Origin: Saprospiraceae bacterium
Lineage (GTDB): Bacteria > Bacteroidota > Bacteroidia > Chitinophagales > Saprospiraceae
Assembly (NCBI GenBank): GCA_020630955.1
Contig: JAHDIE010000031.1
Span: 1-45,557, forward strand
DNA: 45,557 nucleotides
Reading direction: 5' to 3'
In this document: one piece after another, positions 15,258 to 22,860 of the stretch
Position numbering within the stretch: the first letter of the stretch is position 1
How the letters are laid out: each line of letters opens with the position of its first letter
Position numbers and translations under genes: made by a program
The notes under the pieces: model-generated
Seen by the model: only the letters and a program-made list of their open reading frames with translations
The model's database searches: none
What the model was told of the DNA's origin: nothing

Positions 15258-16280
15258 ATGCCAAATTCATACAAAAGGAAATCATTTTGGAGTAAACCGG
15301 AAGGTATTACAGGAATTATCTTTTTACTAGCTATTATATTAGGTGCTGCCTTTTTGGTATCAAGCTTTATTGGAGCTATAGGAACATTTTTGGCAACGAC
15401 CTTGGGAAAGGCTGTTTTGTTTGGAACACTAGGGGTGATCATCTTCATGGCATTGGATAATAAATCAAGGACACTTGTTTCCTATATGTACAAAAGTACA
15501 ATGCGATGGATTACAGGTTTGTTTATACAAGTTGATCCAATTGGAATTCTGAAAAGTTATATTGATGATTTAAGAAAAAATCTCAAAAAAATGAGAAAGC
15601 AAATGCATCAATTGAGAGGTCAGATGCACAAGCTTGGTGAAATGATACACACCAATAAAAAAGATATTAAGTCGAATATAGAATTGGCGAAATCCGCACG
15701 TGATCAACAAAATGAGCAGGTCCTAATCTTAAAAAGTAGAAAGGCAGGAAGACTCCAAAAGTCAAATTTAAAACTTGAGGACCTTTATAAAAAAATGGAA
15801 GTGCTCTACAAGGTCTTGGATAAGATGTACAAGAATTCTGAGATCTTAGTAGAAGATATCGATGATCAAGTAAAAATTAAAGAGCAAGAATACAAGGCGA
15901 TAAAGGCTTCAAATTCTGCAATGAAGTCAGCCATGAATATCATCAAAGGTGATAAAGACAAACGTGAAATGTTTGATATGGCCTTAGAGGCTGTAGCCGA
16001 TGATGTGAGTGGTAAGGTTGGTGAAATGGAGGAATTTATGGAAATGTCTCAGGAGTTTATGGAATCAATAGATTTGCAGAATGGAATTTTCGAAGAGAAG
16101 GGTCTTGAAATGCTAGAGAAATGGGAGAAGAAAAGCACTAGTCTACTGCTTGGAGGGGAAAAAGAACAAATCATATTCGATTCTGAAAATGATAACACCC
16201 TTGATCTGACAGAACCGATAAAACAAAAAGAAAAAATCGAACTTGGTAGAACAAACCAATATGACGGGTTTTTTGATTAA
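15258..16280 (+). CDS. Two-helix membrane protein with PspA-like coiled coil
   Basis: A 340-residue protein without a firm family assignment. Two adjacent membrane helices (about 16-38 and 44-66) form an N-terminal hairpin. Next comes VDPIGILKSYIDDLRKNLKK (92-111), which resembles the PspA/Vipp1 (ESCRT-III fold) start, where a DP precedes a helix with I-x-D-x-x-x-x-L spacing. Residues 96-225 are an almost continuous basic coiled coil, followed by a helix pair (about 232-292) and a disordered acidic tail. By this reading it is a membrane-anchored relative of PspA, a protein that binds and remodels stressed inner membrane. That relation is an inference from pattern only. The SBP-OmpA gene follows after 30 bases. 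Confidence 0.7.
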   Translation: MPNSYKRKSFWSKPEGITGIIFLLAIILGAAFLVSSFIGAIGTFLATTLGKAVLFGTLGVIIFMALDNKSRTLVSYMYKSTMRWITGLFIQVDPIGILKSYIDDLRKNLKKMRKQMHQLRGQMHKLGEMIHTNKKDIKSNIELAKSARDQQNEQVLILKSRKAGRLQKSNLKLEDLYKKMEVLYKVLDKMYKNSEILVEDIDDQVKIKEQEYKAIKASNSAMKSAMNIIKGDKDKREMFDMALEAVADDVSGKVGEMEEFMEMSQEFMESIDLQNGIFEEKGLEMLEKWEKKSTSLLLGGEKEQIIFDSENDNTLDLTEPIKQKEKIELGRTNQYDGFFD

Positions 16281-16310
16281 CAATTATATTTTACAAAATC
16301 ATAAATACTA

Positions 16311-17945
16311 ATGGCAAGAAGATTAACGACATTTTCTAAACTACTCATTACTTTTTTAATCGTTGCAGCTTTGTATTTCCTAGGAACATTTATTCTTGGA
16401 AACACACAGTTTGGACAGGATCTAAAAGATGCAACAGGGATTGAAAACAACGATGGAAGCACTAGTTCAAATTCTGAAGCATCAAGCAATGGCTCTAAAA
16501 ATAACGGTTCTTCAACTTCTGCAAATTCTTCAAAAGGATCTGGAAGTGATGACAATACATTGAAAGTTCAACTTGTATCTTGGGGTGGTTATGCTCCAGG
16601 CTTATATTTTAATGAAGGTGCACAAGCTAGTCTTAGAAGTAGATTTTATCAAGACTATGGATTTAAAGTTGAATTTATACTTGACAATGACTTAGGAAAC
16701 GCATTGGATGCATGGATTGCTGACGAATATGACGTATTGGTTCAAACGGCTGATGCTTTTCCTCTATACACTGCACCAGATGCGATCAATGAAAATGGTC
16801 CGAAAGCATTTATGCAAGTGGATTGGTCAAGAGGAGGGGATGCAATTATTGTTAAAAGAGGTATTAATTCTGTCAATGACTTGAAAGGAAAAAATATTGC
16901 GATTGCAGTTCCATCTCCAGCACAGACTCTTCTTTCGTATAGTCTAGAAGCTGCTGGAATGTCATACAATGATGTAAACGTGATCAAAACCTCTGATAAT
17001 TTTAAAGCTGCGGAACTGTTTAGAACCAAGGATGTTGATGCGGCAGTAGTTTGGAGTCCAGACGATATCTTAGCAACAAGAGATGTTGCAGGGTCTAAAA
17101 TTTTATTGACAACTGTAGACCAATCTCATATCATTGGTGACATTATGTTTGCAAAACAAAATGTAATTAATGAAAAGAGAAAAATGTTTGAGGGTTTCTA
17201 TGAAGGATGGATGAAGGCAGTTGCAGAGCTTAATGCAACCGCAGCAAACCGTGACAAAGCAGCAAAATATTTGGCAGAATTAAATGGACTGTCTACAGAG
17301 GATGCTATGGGAATGATGTCAACCGTTTTTTGGACAGGACATGGAGATAATTTAAATTTTTTCGGCTTAAATCCTTCTTATAAAGGCCAACAAGGAAAAG
17401 ATTTGTACAGTACCATGGCGAAACGATTTGTTACAACTGGTGACGCGGAAAAAATGGCGCCTAACTGGAGATCAGCAATTTGGACCGGAGCCGTCTCAGC
17501 CGCTAAATTAGATGGTCCGGCTTATGCAGCAGAGAAAAGTAAAACATTCAAACCATCTACGCCTGCAGAAAGAAAAGCTGCACCTGTCGCATCTAAACCA
17601 ATTAGTATTTCTTTCCCTTCCGGTAAATTTAATTTGGACGAAAATGCAAAGACTATTATTGATCTGCAATTTGCAGAAACAGCAAAGTCATTTGCTAATA
17701 TGAAAGTTAGAATTGAGGGAAATACAGATAGTGATGGAGCAAGGAATATGAACATGCAACTTTCAGAAAAAAGAGCAAAAGCTGTCGCTGATTACTTACG
17801 TAATCAGTACGGAATGGATGCAAATAGATTTATTATCGTAGGAAATGGCCCAGATAATCCGGTACCAGGCTGCGAGCAAAATCAAAACGCCAGTTGTAAA
17901 TCTAAGAATAGAAGAACTGATTTTCAATTAATAGGTTCTAACTAA
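16311..17945 (+). CDS. Substrate-binding protein fused to OmpA domain
   Basis: A 544-residue fusion. Residues 10-30 are a membrane helix without a clear cleavage site or lipobox. Residues 40-83 are a Ser/Asn/Gly-rich linker. Residues about 84-412 are an NMT1/SsuA-like periplasmic binding protein (LVSWGGYAPGLYF, then NDLKGKNIAIAVPSPAQTLL). Residues 431-544 are an OmpA peptidoglycan-binding domain with GNTDSDG (Asp473), SEKRAKAV (Arg488) and NRRTDF (533-538). The protein could be anchored in the inner membrane and bound to peptidoglycan at once, holding the receptor near its permease. The permease gene follows 16 bases later. NCBI-style names call similar proteins phosphate ABC transporter binding/OmpA proteins, but the binding fold resembles sulfonate/nitrate types; the ligand is unknown. 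Confidence 0.88.
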   Translation: MARRLTTFSKLLITFLIVAALYFLGTFILGNTQFGQDLKDATGIENNDGSTSSNSEASSNGSKNNGSSTSANSSKGSGSDDNTLKVQLVSWGGYAPGLYFNEGAQASLRSRFYQDYGFKVEFILDNDLGNALDAWIADEYDVLVQTADAFPLYTAPDAINENGPKAFMQVDWSRGGDAIIVKRGINSVNDLKGKNIAIAVPSPAQTLLSYSLEAAGMSYNDVNVIKTSDNFKAAELFRTKDVDAAVVWSPDDILATRDVAGSKILLTTVDQSHIIGDIMFAKQNVINEKRKMFEGFYEGWMKAVAELNATAANRDKAAKYLAELNGLSTEDAMGMMSTVFWTGHGDNLNFFGLNPSYKGQQGKDLYSTMAKRFVTTGDAEKMAPNWRSAIWTGAVSAAKLDGPAYAAEKSKTFKPSTPAERKAAPVASKPISISFPSGKFNLDENAKTIIDLQFAETAKSFANMKVRIEGNTDSDGARNMNMQLSEKRAKAVADYLRNQYGMDANRFIIVGNGPDNPVPGCEQNQNASCKSKNRRTDFQLIGSN

Positions 17946-17961
17946 AAACTAAAACTTCCAT

Positions 17962-19035
17962 ATGTCATGGATGTTCAAACTGAGAGGAAGTTATAACTCT
18001 CAAAAAGGAATAATATTCGGAATCATTGGCTTCCTCGTGACGCTGATGATCTGGATATTCTTCACCAATGGAGAAAACCCGATTGTTCCTGGCGGGATCC
18101 TTCCAAGTCCTTTTAAAGTATTTGGTGCTTTTGGAGATCTGATGGCCGATAATGAACTATTCAAAAACCTTTGCCTTTCTTTAGGTTATAATTTTGGAGG
18201 TTATATCATTGCCTTGGCCATTGCCTTGCCTGTTGGTTTTTTAATTGGATTGTACCCAGTGGTCAATGCCATGTTTAAAGCCCAGGTAGACGCCATTCGG
18301 TTTATTCCGTTAACAGCGATTACTGGATTATTTATTGTCGCTTTTGGAATCGGTGCTAGTTCAAAGATCAATTTTTTGGCTTTTGGGATAATAATCTATT
18401 TGACTCCGATCATCGTACAAAGAATAAGTGAAGTATCTGACGTCTTTTTGAAAACAGTATATACAATTGGTGCCACTGATTGGCAAACAATCAAAACAGT
18501 CTATATACCTGCTGTGCTATCAAAACTGTCTGATGATATTCGTGTTTTGACGGCAATCTCATGGACCTATATTATTGTTGCAGAAGGAATTGCAAGTCAA
18601 GGGGGGCTGGGTTCATTGATATATAATGTAGGTAGAAAGCAAGGTAGGCCAGATAAGACATTTGCGATCTTGATTATATTTATCATCATTGGATTGATCC
18701 AGGATCGATTGTTTGTTTACTTAGATAAAAGATTTTTTCCACACAAATATCAGATTAAAGAGAAGTATTCTTCAAAGATAAAAGAGCCGGGAATATTAGA
18801 ATCAATATTGGATTTTGGGATCATGATATTTGTTTGGGTGTCTTTGGCTATTTATGTTCTCCTAGCCATTAATGAGGTTTATTCATTTTTGCCTAAAGGT
18901 ATCCGCCCACTTGAATATTTATTTGCAGATACAGTTTGGGTAATACATACGATTTTCATTTCTGTGATCTTTTATAAACTTTGGTGTTTTTACAGAGGAT
19001 TTAAAAATAAGAAACCAAAAGTTGCCACTACATGA
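17962..19035 (+). CDS. ABC transporter permease, TauC/SsuC-like with extra C-terminal helices
   Basis: Inner-membrane permease of the BPD_transp_1 type. The core (about 15-262) has about six helices with the EAA-type coupling loop TIGATDWQTIKTVYIP (168-183) that contacts the ATPase. This core resembles TauC/SsuC permeases, which are usually about 250-275 residues. Here a further 95 residues follow, with two additional membrane helices (about 283-303 and 322-344) and a Lys-rich tail. The last four bases overlap the ATPase gene start (ATGA). The extension is not explained by transport alone and may dock to the PspA-like or OmpA-fusion partner. Confidence 0.92.
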   Translation: MSWMFKLRGSYNSQKGIIFGIIGFLVTLMIWIFFTNGENPIVPGGILPSPFKVFGAFGDLMADNELFKNLCLSLGYNFGGYIIALAIALPVGFLIGLYPVVNAMFKAQVDAIRFIPLTAITGLFIVAFGIGASSKINFLAFGIIIYLTPIIVQRISEVSDVFLKTVYTIGATDWQTIKTVYIPAVLSKLSDDIRVLTAISWTYIIVAEGIASQGGLGSLIYNVGRKQGRPDKTFAILIIFIIIGLIQDRLFVYLDKRFFPHKYQIKEKYSSKIKEPGILESILDFGIMIFVWVSLAIYVLLAINEVYSFLPKGIRPLEYLFADTVWVIHTIFISVIFYKLWCFYRGFKNKKPKVATT

Positions 19036-19835
19036 CAATATTCAACGATAATCCAGACCAAAATAACATTATTGAATTGAGAGGTATTGGCCAAAGTTAT
19101 GATGGTGGCCAGAATTTCATCATTAAGGATCTTGATTTTTTAATTGAGGATAAACCAGATCAAGGTCAGTTTGTGGTTATCCTTGGAATGTCTGGAGCAG
19201 GGAAGTCAACCATACTTAGGTACATCGCCAATCTACAACAACCGACTGAAGGTACTGTACATGTTAAAGGAAAACCTGTAAGTAGCGCAGAGAGAGTAAG
19301 TATGGTTTTCCAACAATACTCATCACTACCATGGATGACGGTATTGGAAAATGTTGGTTTGGCATTGCAATATCAAGGGGTTTCTAAAAGTGAGAGGGAT
19401 GATCGTGCTATGGATTTAATAAAAATGGTCGGTCTAGAAGGACATGAGAAAAAATTTGCTCAATATCCTACACTTTCTGGTGGACAGTTGCAAAGGGTAG
19501 CGATTGCTAGGAGTCTTTTGGCCAATCCCGAAATTCTTTTAATGGATGAGCCATTCGGAGCGTTGGATATAAGAACACGATTACAGATGCAAGATCTTCT
19601 TACTAGTATTTGGCACAAATTTCAATCAACAATCATCTTTGTTACCCACGATATTTCAGAAGCGGTATACTTGGCAGATGATATTTATATCATGAAAGCT
19701 CAGCCTTCCAAGTTTGTGAAACATATTAATGTTGATTTACCTTTGGTCAGGGATCGAATGACAAAAAGGGATGCCTTGTATACGGCAAAAGTCCATGAAG
19801 TCGAAGATGCGATGATGGCAGTCGCAGAGATGTAA
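19032..19835 (+). CDS. ABC transporter ATP-binding protein, TauB/SsuB-like
   Basis: Cytoplasmic ATPase of 267 residues that powers the upstream permease. Walker A is GMSGAGKST (52-60), the Q loop is in MVFQQYSSLPW (91-101), the signature LSGGQLQRV (148-156), Walker B ILLMDEP (168-174) and the switch His206 in FVTHD. All catalytic elements are intact. It overlaps the permease by four bases, which implies coupled translation and complex assembly. It ends the five-gene cluster and converges with a small Lacal_2735-type gene one base away. The family includes sulfonate, taurine and nitrate importers, but substrate cannot be read from the ATPase. Confidence 0.94.
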   Translation: MTIFNDNPDQNNIIELRGIGQSYDGGQNFIIKDLDFLIEDKPDQGQFVVILGMSGAGKSTILRYIANLQQPTEGTVHVKGKPVSSAERVSMVFQQYSSLPWMTVLENVGLALQYQGVSKSERDDRAMDLIKMVGLEGHEKKFAQYPTLSGGQLQRVAIARSLLANPEILLMDEPFGALDIRTRLQMQDLLTSIWHKFQSTIIFVTHDISEAVYLADDIYIMKAQPSKFVKHINVDLPLVRDRMTKRDALYTAKVHEVEDAMMAVAEM

Positions 19836-19836
19836 T

Positions 19837-20001
19837 TTATGTAAGCTTTTCAATTTTTTTCATCACTTCTTCTGCTTCTGCAAATTTCTTATCTGCTAAA
19901 GACCTATCTTTTTTTGAAAGAATGAAAGCTTCCTTATGCAGCTTTTTATATTTCTCTTGTAATTTTTCCTTTTCTGATTTTGATTTAAAGAGACCGAACA
20001 T
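19837..20001 (-). CDS. Lacal_2735-type small protein
   Basis: A 54-residue protein translated from the minus strand, starting MFGLFKSKSEKEKLQEKYKK and ending AEEVMKKIEKLT. The MFGLFK start, the EKLQEKYKKLHKEAFILSK helix, the DRSLADKKFAEAEEV segment and the length match the Lacal_2735 family, a small charged helical protein common in Bacteroidota and of unknown function. Highly charged and probably cytoplasmic. It explains most of the otherwise empty 354-base gap between the ABC ATPase and the 3-hydroxyacyl-CoA dehydrogenase genes. Its stop codon lies one base beyond that of the ATPase, so the two converge. The remainder of the gap (20002-20189) holds a likely promoter region. Confidence 0.85.
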   Translation of the reverse strand: MFGLFKSKSEKEKLQEKYKKLHKEAFILSKKDRSLADKKFAEAEEVMKKIEKLT

Positions 20002-20162
20002 ATTTTTTATTAAAGGCTTTAAATTATTTAAACAAAATTTTTTGGCGAAAGTTTAATAATCTTAATGATTTTATAGTGCTTTGATTTAATGCCTGTTAAG
20101 TTGTTATTTTCTGACTTTCGAAAAATTCCAGCTTAAGAATCGTTAAAAGAGATAGACACCAT

Positions 20163-20170
20163 TATTTTTG
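20163..20170 (+). promoter_or_regulatory. Putative -7 box for the 3-hydroxyacyl-CoA dehydrogenase gene
   Basis: TATTTTTG matches TAnnTTTG, 19 bases before the ATG at 20190, in the intergenic region divergent from the Lacal_2735-type gene. No clear TTTG at the -33 position. Confidence 0.35.
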
Positions 20171-20189
20171 ACCCAACAAATTCTTATTA

Positions 20190-21332
20190 ATGTTAAATGT
20201 ACAGACTAAAGTAGCTGTGATAGGAGCAGGATCCATGGGGATGGGCATTGCTCAAGTAGCAGCAACAGCAGGACACGAGGTTTATCTTTATGATAATAAC
20301 AATGAAGCAGTGTCCGCTGCATTAAAAAAAATACAGCATTTTTTAAATAGATCTGCCTCAAAAGGGAAAATAACCGACCAAGAGGCCGTTGCAATATTTG
20401 GTAGAATTTATGGCATTGAAACATTAAGTTCAATAGTGGACTCAGGTTTGGTTATAGAAGCGATTATTGAGAAGATTGATATTAAACAAAAAGTGTTTCA
20501 AGAAATTGAATCATATGTTTCTGAAGAATGTATTTTAGCAAGTAATACATCTTCTTTATCAATCACATCTTTAGCATCAGGAGTTCAGAACCCTTCAAGA
20601 TTTATTGGCTTACATTTCTTTAATCCGGCTCCTTTGATGAAGTTGGTTGAAGTAATTCCTGCAGTTCAAACCCAAGAAAAGATCACAGATAGATGTCTTA
20701 ATTTAATGGAACATTGGGGGAAGATGCCTGTAATAGCAAAAGATACTCCTGGGTTCATTGTTAATCGTGTGGCTAGGCCATTTTATAGCGAGTCGCTTAG
20801 AATCTACGAAGAGGGGATAGCAAATCCATTGACCATAGACACAGCTATGAAAGAGTTGGGTGGTTTTCGTATGGGCCCCTTTGAATTAATGGATTTTATT
20901 GGTCATGATATCAATTTTAAAGTAACAGAAACTGTTTGGAAATCATTTTATCATGAAGCGCGCTATAAGCCTTCCTTTGCACAGAAAAATTTAGTGGCTG
21001 CTGGTTTTCTTGGTAGGAAATCCAATAAGGGATTTTATGATTATACGAATGATATTCCGATTGAAGAGCAAATGGAGCTTGACAATTCTAAAAAACAAAT
21101 TGTTTTTGATAGGGTCATGTCGATGTTGATAAATGAAGCTTTGGACGCCGCATATTGGGGAATTGGTAAAGAAGAAGATATAGATATTGCCATGCGGTAT
21201 GGTGTGAATTATCCAAAAGGATTAATATCTTGGGGTAAAGAGATTGGTTTGGAAAAAATAAAATCAAATCTCAATGGATTATATCAAATTTATAAAGAAG
21301 AAAGGTATCGTCCATCTCCATATTTAATATAA
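20190..21332 (+). CDS. 3-hydroxyacyl-CoA dehydrogenase (PaaH/Hbd-like)
   Basis: NAD-dependent oxidation of 3-hydroxyacyl-CoA to 3-ketoacyl-CoA. The N-terminal Rossmann fold starts with VAVIGAGSMGMGIAQVAATA, and Ser/Asn/His catalytic elements occur in ASNTSSLSITSLA and GLHFFNPAPLMKLVEVI. DTPGFIVNRVARPFYSE opens the C-terminal 3HCDH domain (about 185-280). A second C-terminal 3HCDH-like unit follows (about 300-375), giving 380 residues, longer than the ~280-residue butyryl type and shorter than PaaH of about 475. A PaaI-like thioesterase gene follows after 3 bases, which suggests a role in phenylacetate or related beta-oxidation. Confidence 0.9.
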   Translation: MLNVQTKVAVIGAGSMGMGIAQVAATAGHEVYLYDNNNEAVSAALKKIQHFLNRSASKGKITDQEAVAIFGRIYGIETLSSIVDSGLVIEAIIEKIDIKQKVFQEIESYVSEECILASNTSSLSITSLASGVQNPSRFIGLHFFNPAPLMKLVEVIPAVQTQEKITDRCLNLMEHWGKMPVIAKDTPGFIVNRVARPFYSESLRIYEEGIANPLTIDTAMKELGGFRMGPFELMDFIGHDINFKVTETVWKSFYHEARYKPSFAQKNLVAAGFLGRKSNKGFYDYTNDIPIEEQMELDNSKKQIVFDRVMSMLINEALDAAYWGIGKEEDIDIAMRYGVNYPKGLISWGKEIGLEKIKSNLNGLYQIYKEERYRPSPYLI

Positions 21333-21335
21333 AAG

Positions 21336-21749
21336 ATGCTTAGCCCAGAACAAATTGTAAAAGAAAGAATGCTTGAAAATGATCATTATAGTCAATGGCT
21401 TGGAGTTGAGCTATTGAAGATTAAAGGTGGTTATTCTAAGATTAAGATGGTTGTCAGAAAGGAAATGCTTAACGGTTTTCAGATTGCTCATGGCGGAATA
21501 TCTTTCGGATTTGCCGATAGTGCGTTTGCTTTTGCCTCTAATTCTCGAGGGAAATTGGCCTATTCAATAAGCACCGATATCAACCACCTGCAAAAGGTTT
21601 TTGAAGGCGATGTCTTATTTGCGGAAGCGATAGAAGAACATTACAACGGAAAGATTGGGAAGTACAAGGTGGATGTAAGAAATCAAAATGACATTCTTGT
21701 TGCCACTTTTAATGGATTGGTCTATGTCTCAAAAAAGGATTGGGAATAG
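21336..21749 (+). CDS. PaaI-like hotdog thioesterase
   Basis: A 137-residue hotdog-fold acyl-CoA thioesterase. The signature is MLNGFQIAHGGISFGFADSA, where Asn/Gln and His-Gly-Gly surround the active site, and the second catalytic region has Ala/Asp on the helix FGFADSAFAFASN. The ending VATFNGLVYV is a typical last strand. PaaI removes CoA from dead-end ring-hydroxylated phenylacetyl-CoA intermediates. Only 3 bases separate it from the 3-hydroxyacyl-CoA dehydrogenase gene, so they form an operon. The rest of the paa pathway is not in this window apart from a PaaE-like reductase 1.1 kb away. Confidence 0.88.
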   Translation: MLSPEQIVKERMLENDHYSQWLGVELLKIKGGYSKIKMVVRKEMLNGFQIAHGGISFGFADSAFAFASNSRGKLAYSISTDINHLQKVFEGDVLFAEAIEEHYNGKIGKYKVDVRNQNDILVATFNGLVYVSKKDWE

Positions 21750-21769
21750 ATCTAAATAAATTACCTTTG
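21740..21769 (+). promoter_or_regulatory. Bacteroidota-type promoter for the FKBP gene
   Basis: TTG at 21740-21742 is followed after 19 bases by TACCTTTG at 21762-21769, fitting both boxes and the spacing of the TTTG/TAnnTTTG promoter. The -7 box ends 4 bases before the ATG at 21774, so the transcript would be leaderless or nearly so. The -33 box overlaps the end of the thioesterase gene. Confidence 0.6.
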
Positions 21770-21773
21770 AACT

Positions 21774-22322
21774 ATGAAAAATTCATTACTATTTTGGTTG
21801 ATAATAACTACAGTTTACTTTGGTTGTAAAAATCCAACAACTACCAGTAATATAGTTCCCGAGAAAAAGGAAGTGAAAATTCCAGAGGGTCCTTTAGCCC
21901 AAAAGTTATACGCCAACTATCATTCAAACCCAAACACAGTAGATCAGGTTGATGAAAATAAACTGATTGAGTATGCGGTAAGCAATAACATCGATGTAAC
22001 ACGTTCCGCATCAGGTCTTTATTATTTACTTGAGAATGTTTCGGATGAAGCTAAATATACAGGCAGTACTTCAGTGACAGCACATTATCGAGGTACTACT
22101 TTAGATGGAAAAGAATTTGACAGCAGTTATGGAAGGGGAGAGCCGATGACATTTAGACCAGAACAAATGATACCTGCATGGCAGGAAGCTTTAGCAATGA
22201 TGAATCCTGGTTCGTCAGCAACTTTATTGGTTCCATCAAGATTGGCATATGGAGAAAGAGGATTCCCTGGGTTTATTGATCCTAATACACCATTGGTATT
22301 TACTTTTGAGTGTCTGAAATAG
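21774..22322 (+). CDS. FKBP-type peptidyl-prolyl isomerase lipoprotein
   Basis: Envelope-located prolyl isomerase of 182 residues. A signal peptide ends with a lipobox-like YFGCK (Cys18), so it is likely a lipoprotein. Residues about 80-182 form the FKBP domain, with VTAHYRGTTLDGKEFDSSYG, the PAWQEALAMMNPGSSATLLV core, the YGERGFPGFIDPNTPLVFTF ending and the conserved tyrosine, aspartate and phenylalanine pocket residues. It should speed folding of exported proteins. It has its own promoter 4 bases before the start and converges with the SRPBCC gene, 6 bases apart. Confidence 0.92.
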   Translation: MKNSLLFWLIITTVYFGCKNPTTTSNIVPEKKEVKIPEGPLAQKLYANYHSNPNTVDQVDENKLIEYAVSNNIDVTRSASGLYYLLENVSDEAKYTGSTSVTAHYRGTTLDGKEFDSSYGRGEPMTFRPEQMIPAWQEALAMMNPGSSATLLVPSRLAYGERGFPGFIDPNTPLVFTFECLK

Positions 22323-22328
22323 CGAATT

Positions 22329-22811
22329 TTAGCTGTTGCTAAATTCCCAAAGATCTTTTCTATTTCCCAGCTTGGTGTCATGCAGAACGATATTATGTTC
22401 TAGATAGGCCTTAAGGTTAGCTAGCCAGAAAGTCCATCCACCTTTGCAGCCTGCAAAATAATTCATTTTGGCCTTATCATCAATTGGGATGTTTCGTTGT
22501 TGGAGATGCAGAATATTTAATTGATCCTCTTTGAAAATATTGATATCCACAATCATTGACGAACCGAAAGTGAAGCTGAGTTTGTTTGAGCCATTGGATT
22601 CTAATATTTCTACCAATTCTGTTGAATCAACGTTATTCCAATACCATTTTACTTGATCGCCTTTCCGGCAAATGTCATCCGTAGACCCATTAATAATAAT
22701 AACATTTTTTAAAAACCATTTCTTAAGTTCGCTTGTTTTTGTCCATGAATCGTAAATTCGTTGGGCAGAAACATTGAGTCTTATTTTTCTATCAAATTTT
22801 GTCCAATCCAT
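22329..22811 (-). CDS. SRPBCC-domain (AHSA1-like) protein
   Basis: A 160-residue helix-grip fold protein. The start KIRLNVSAQRIYDSWTKTSE followed by LKKWFL is the AHSA1/START-type opening, and residues 45-115 alternate strands (DQVKWYWNN, VEILESNGSNKLSFTFGS). The final helix is GGWTFWLANLKAYLEHNI, matching the usual GW-x-x-x-L-x-x-L-K ending. Family members bind hydrophobic ligands or act as Hsp90-activating relatives, with no catalytic site. The role is unknown. It lies between and opposite to the FKBP and reductase genes. Confidence 0.85.
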   Translation of the reverse strand: MDWTKFDRKIRLNVSAQRIYDSWTKTSELKKWFLKNVIIINGSTDDICRKGDQVKWYWNNVDSTELVEILESNGSNKLSFTFGSSMIVDINIFKEDQLNILHLQQRNIPIDDKAKMNYFAGCKGGWTFWLANLKAYLEHNIVLHDTKLGNRKDLWEFSNS

Positions 22812-22860
22812 TAGAATATCTGTTTATTTACACGCTAAATTAATTAACTGAAATCTATCT

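Noticed and set aside
22324-22346. Hairpin between the FKBP and SRPBCC genes
   Set aside because: One bulge, no following T run and it overlaps SRPBCC coding sequence, so it was not called a terminator.
22127-22381. Minus-strand open frame opposite the FKBP gene
   Set aside because: It lies almost entirely inside the FKBP coding region and reads as an antisense shadow.
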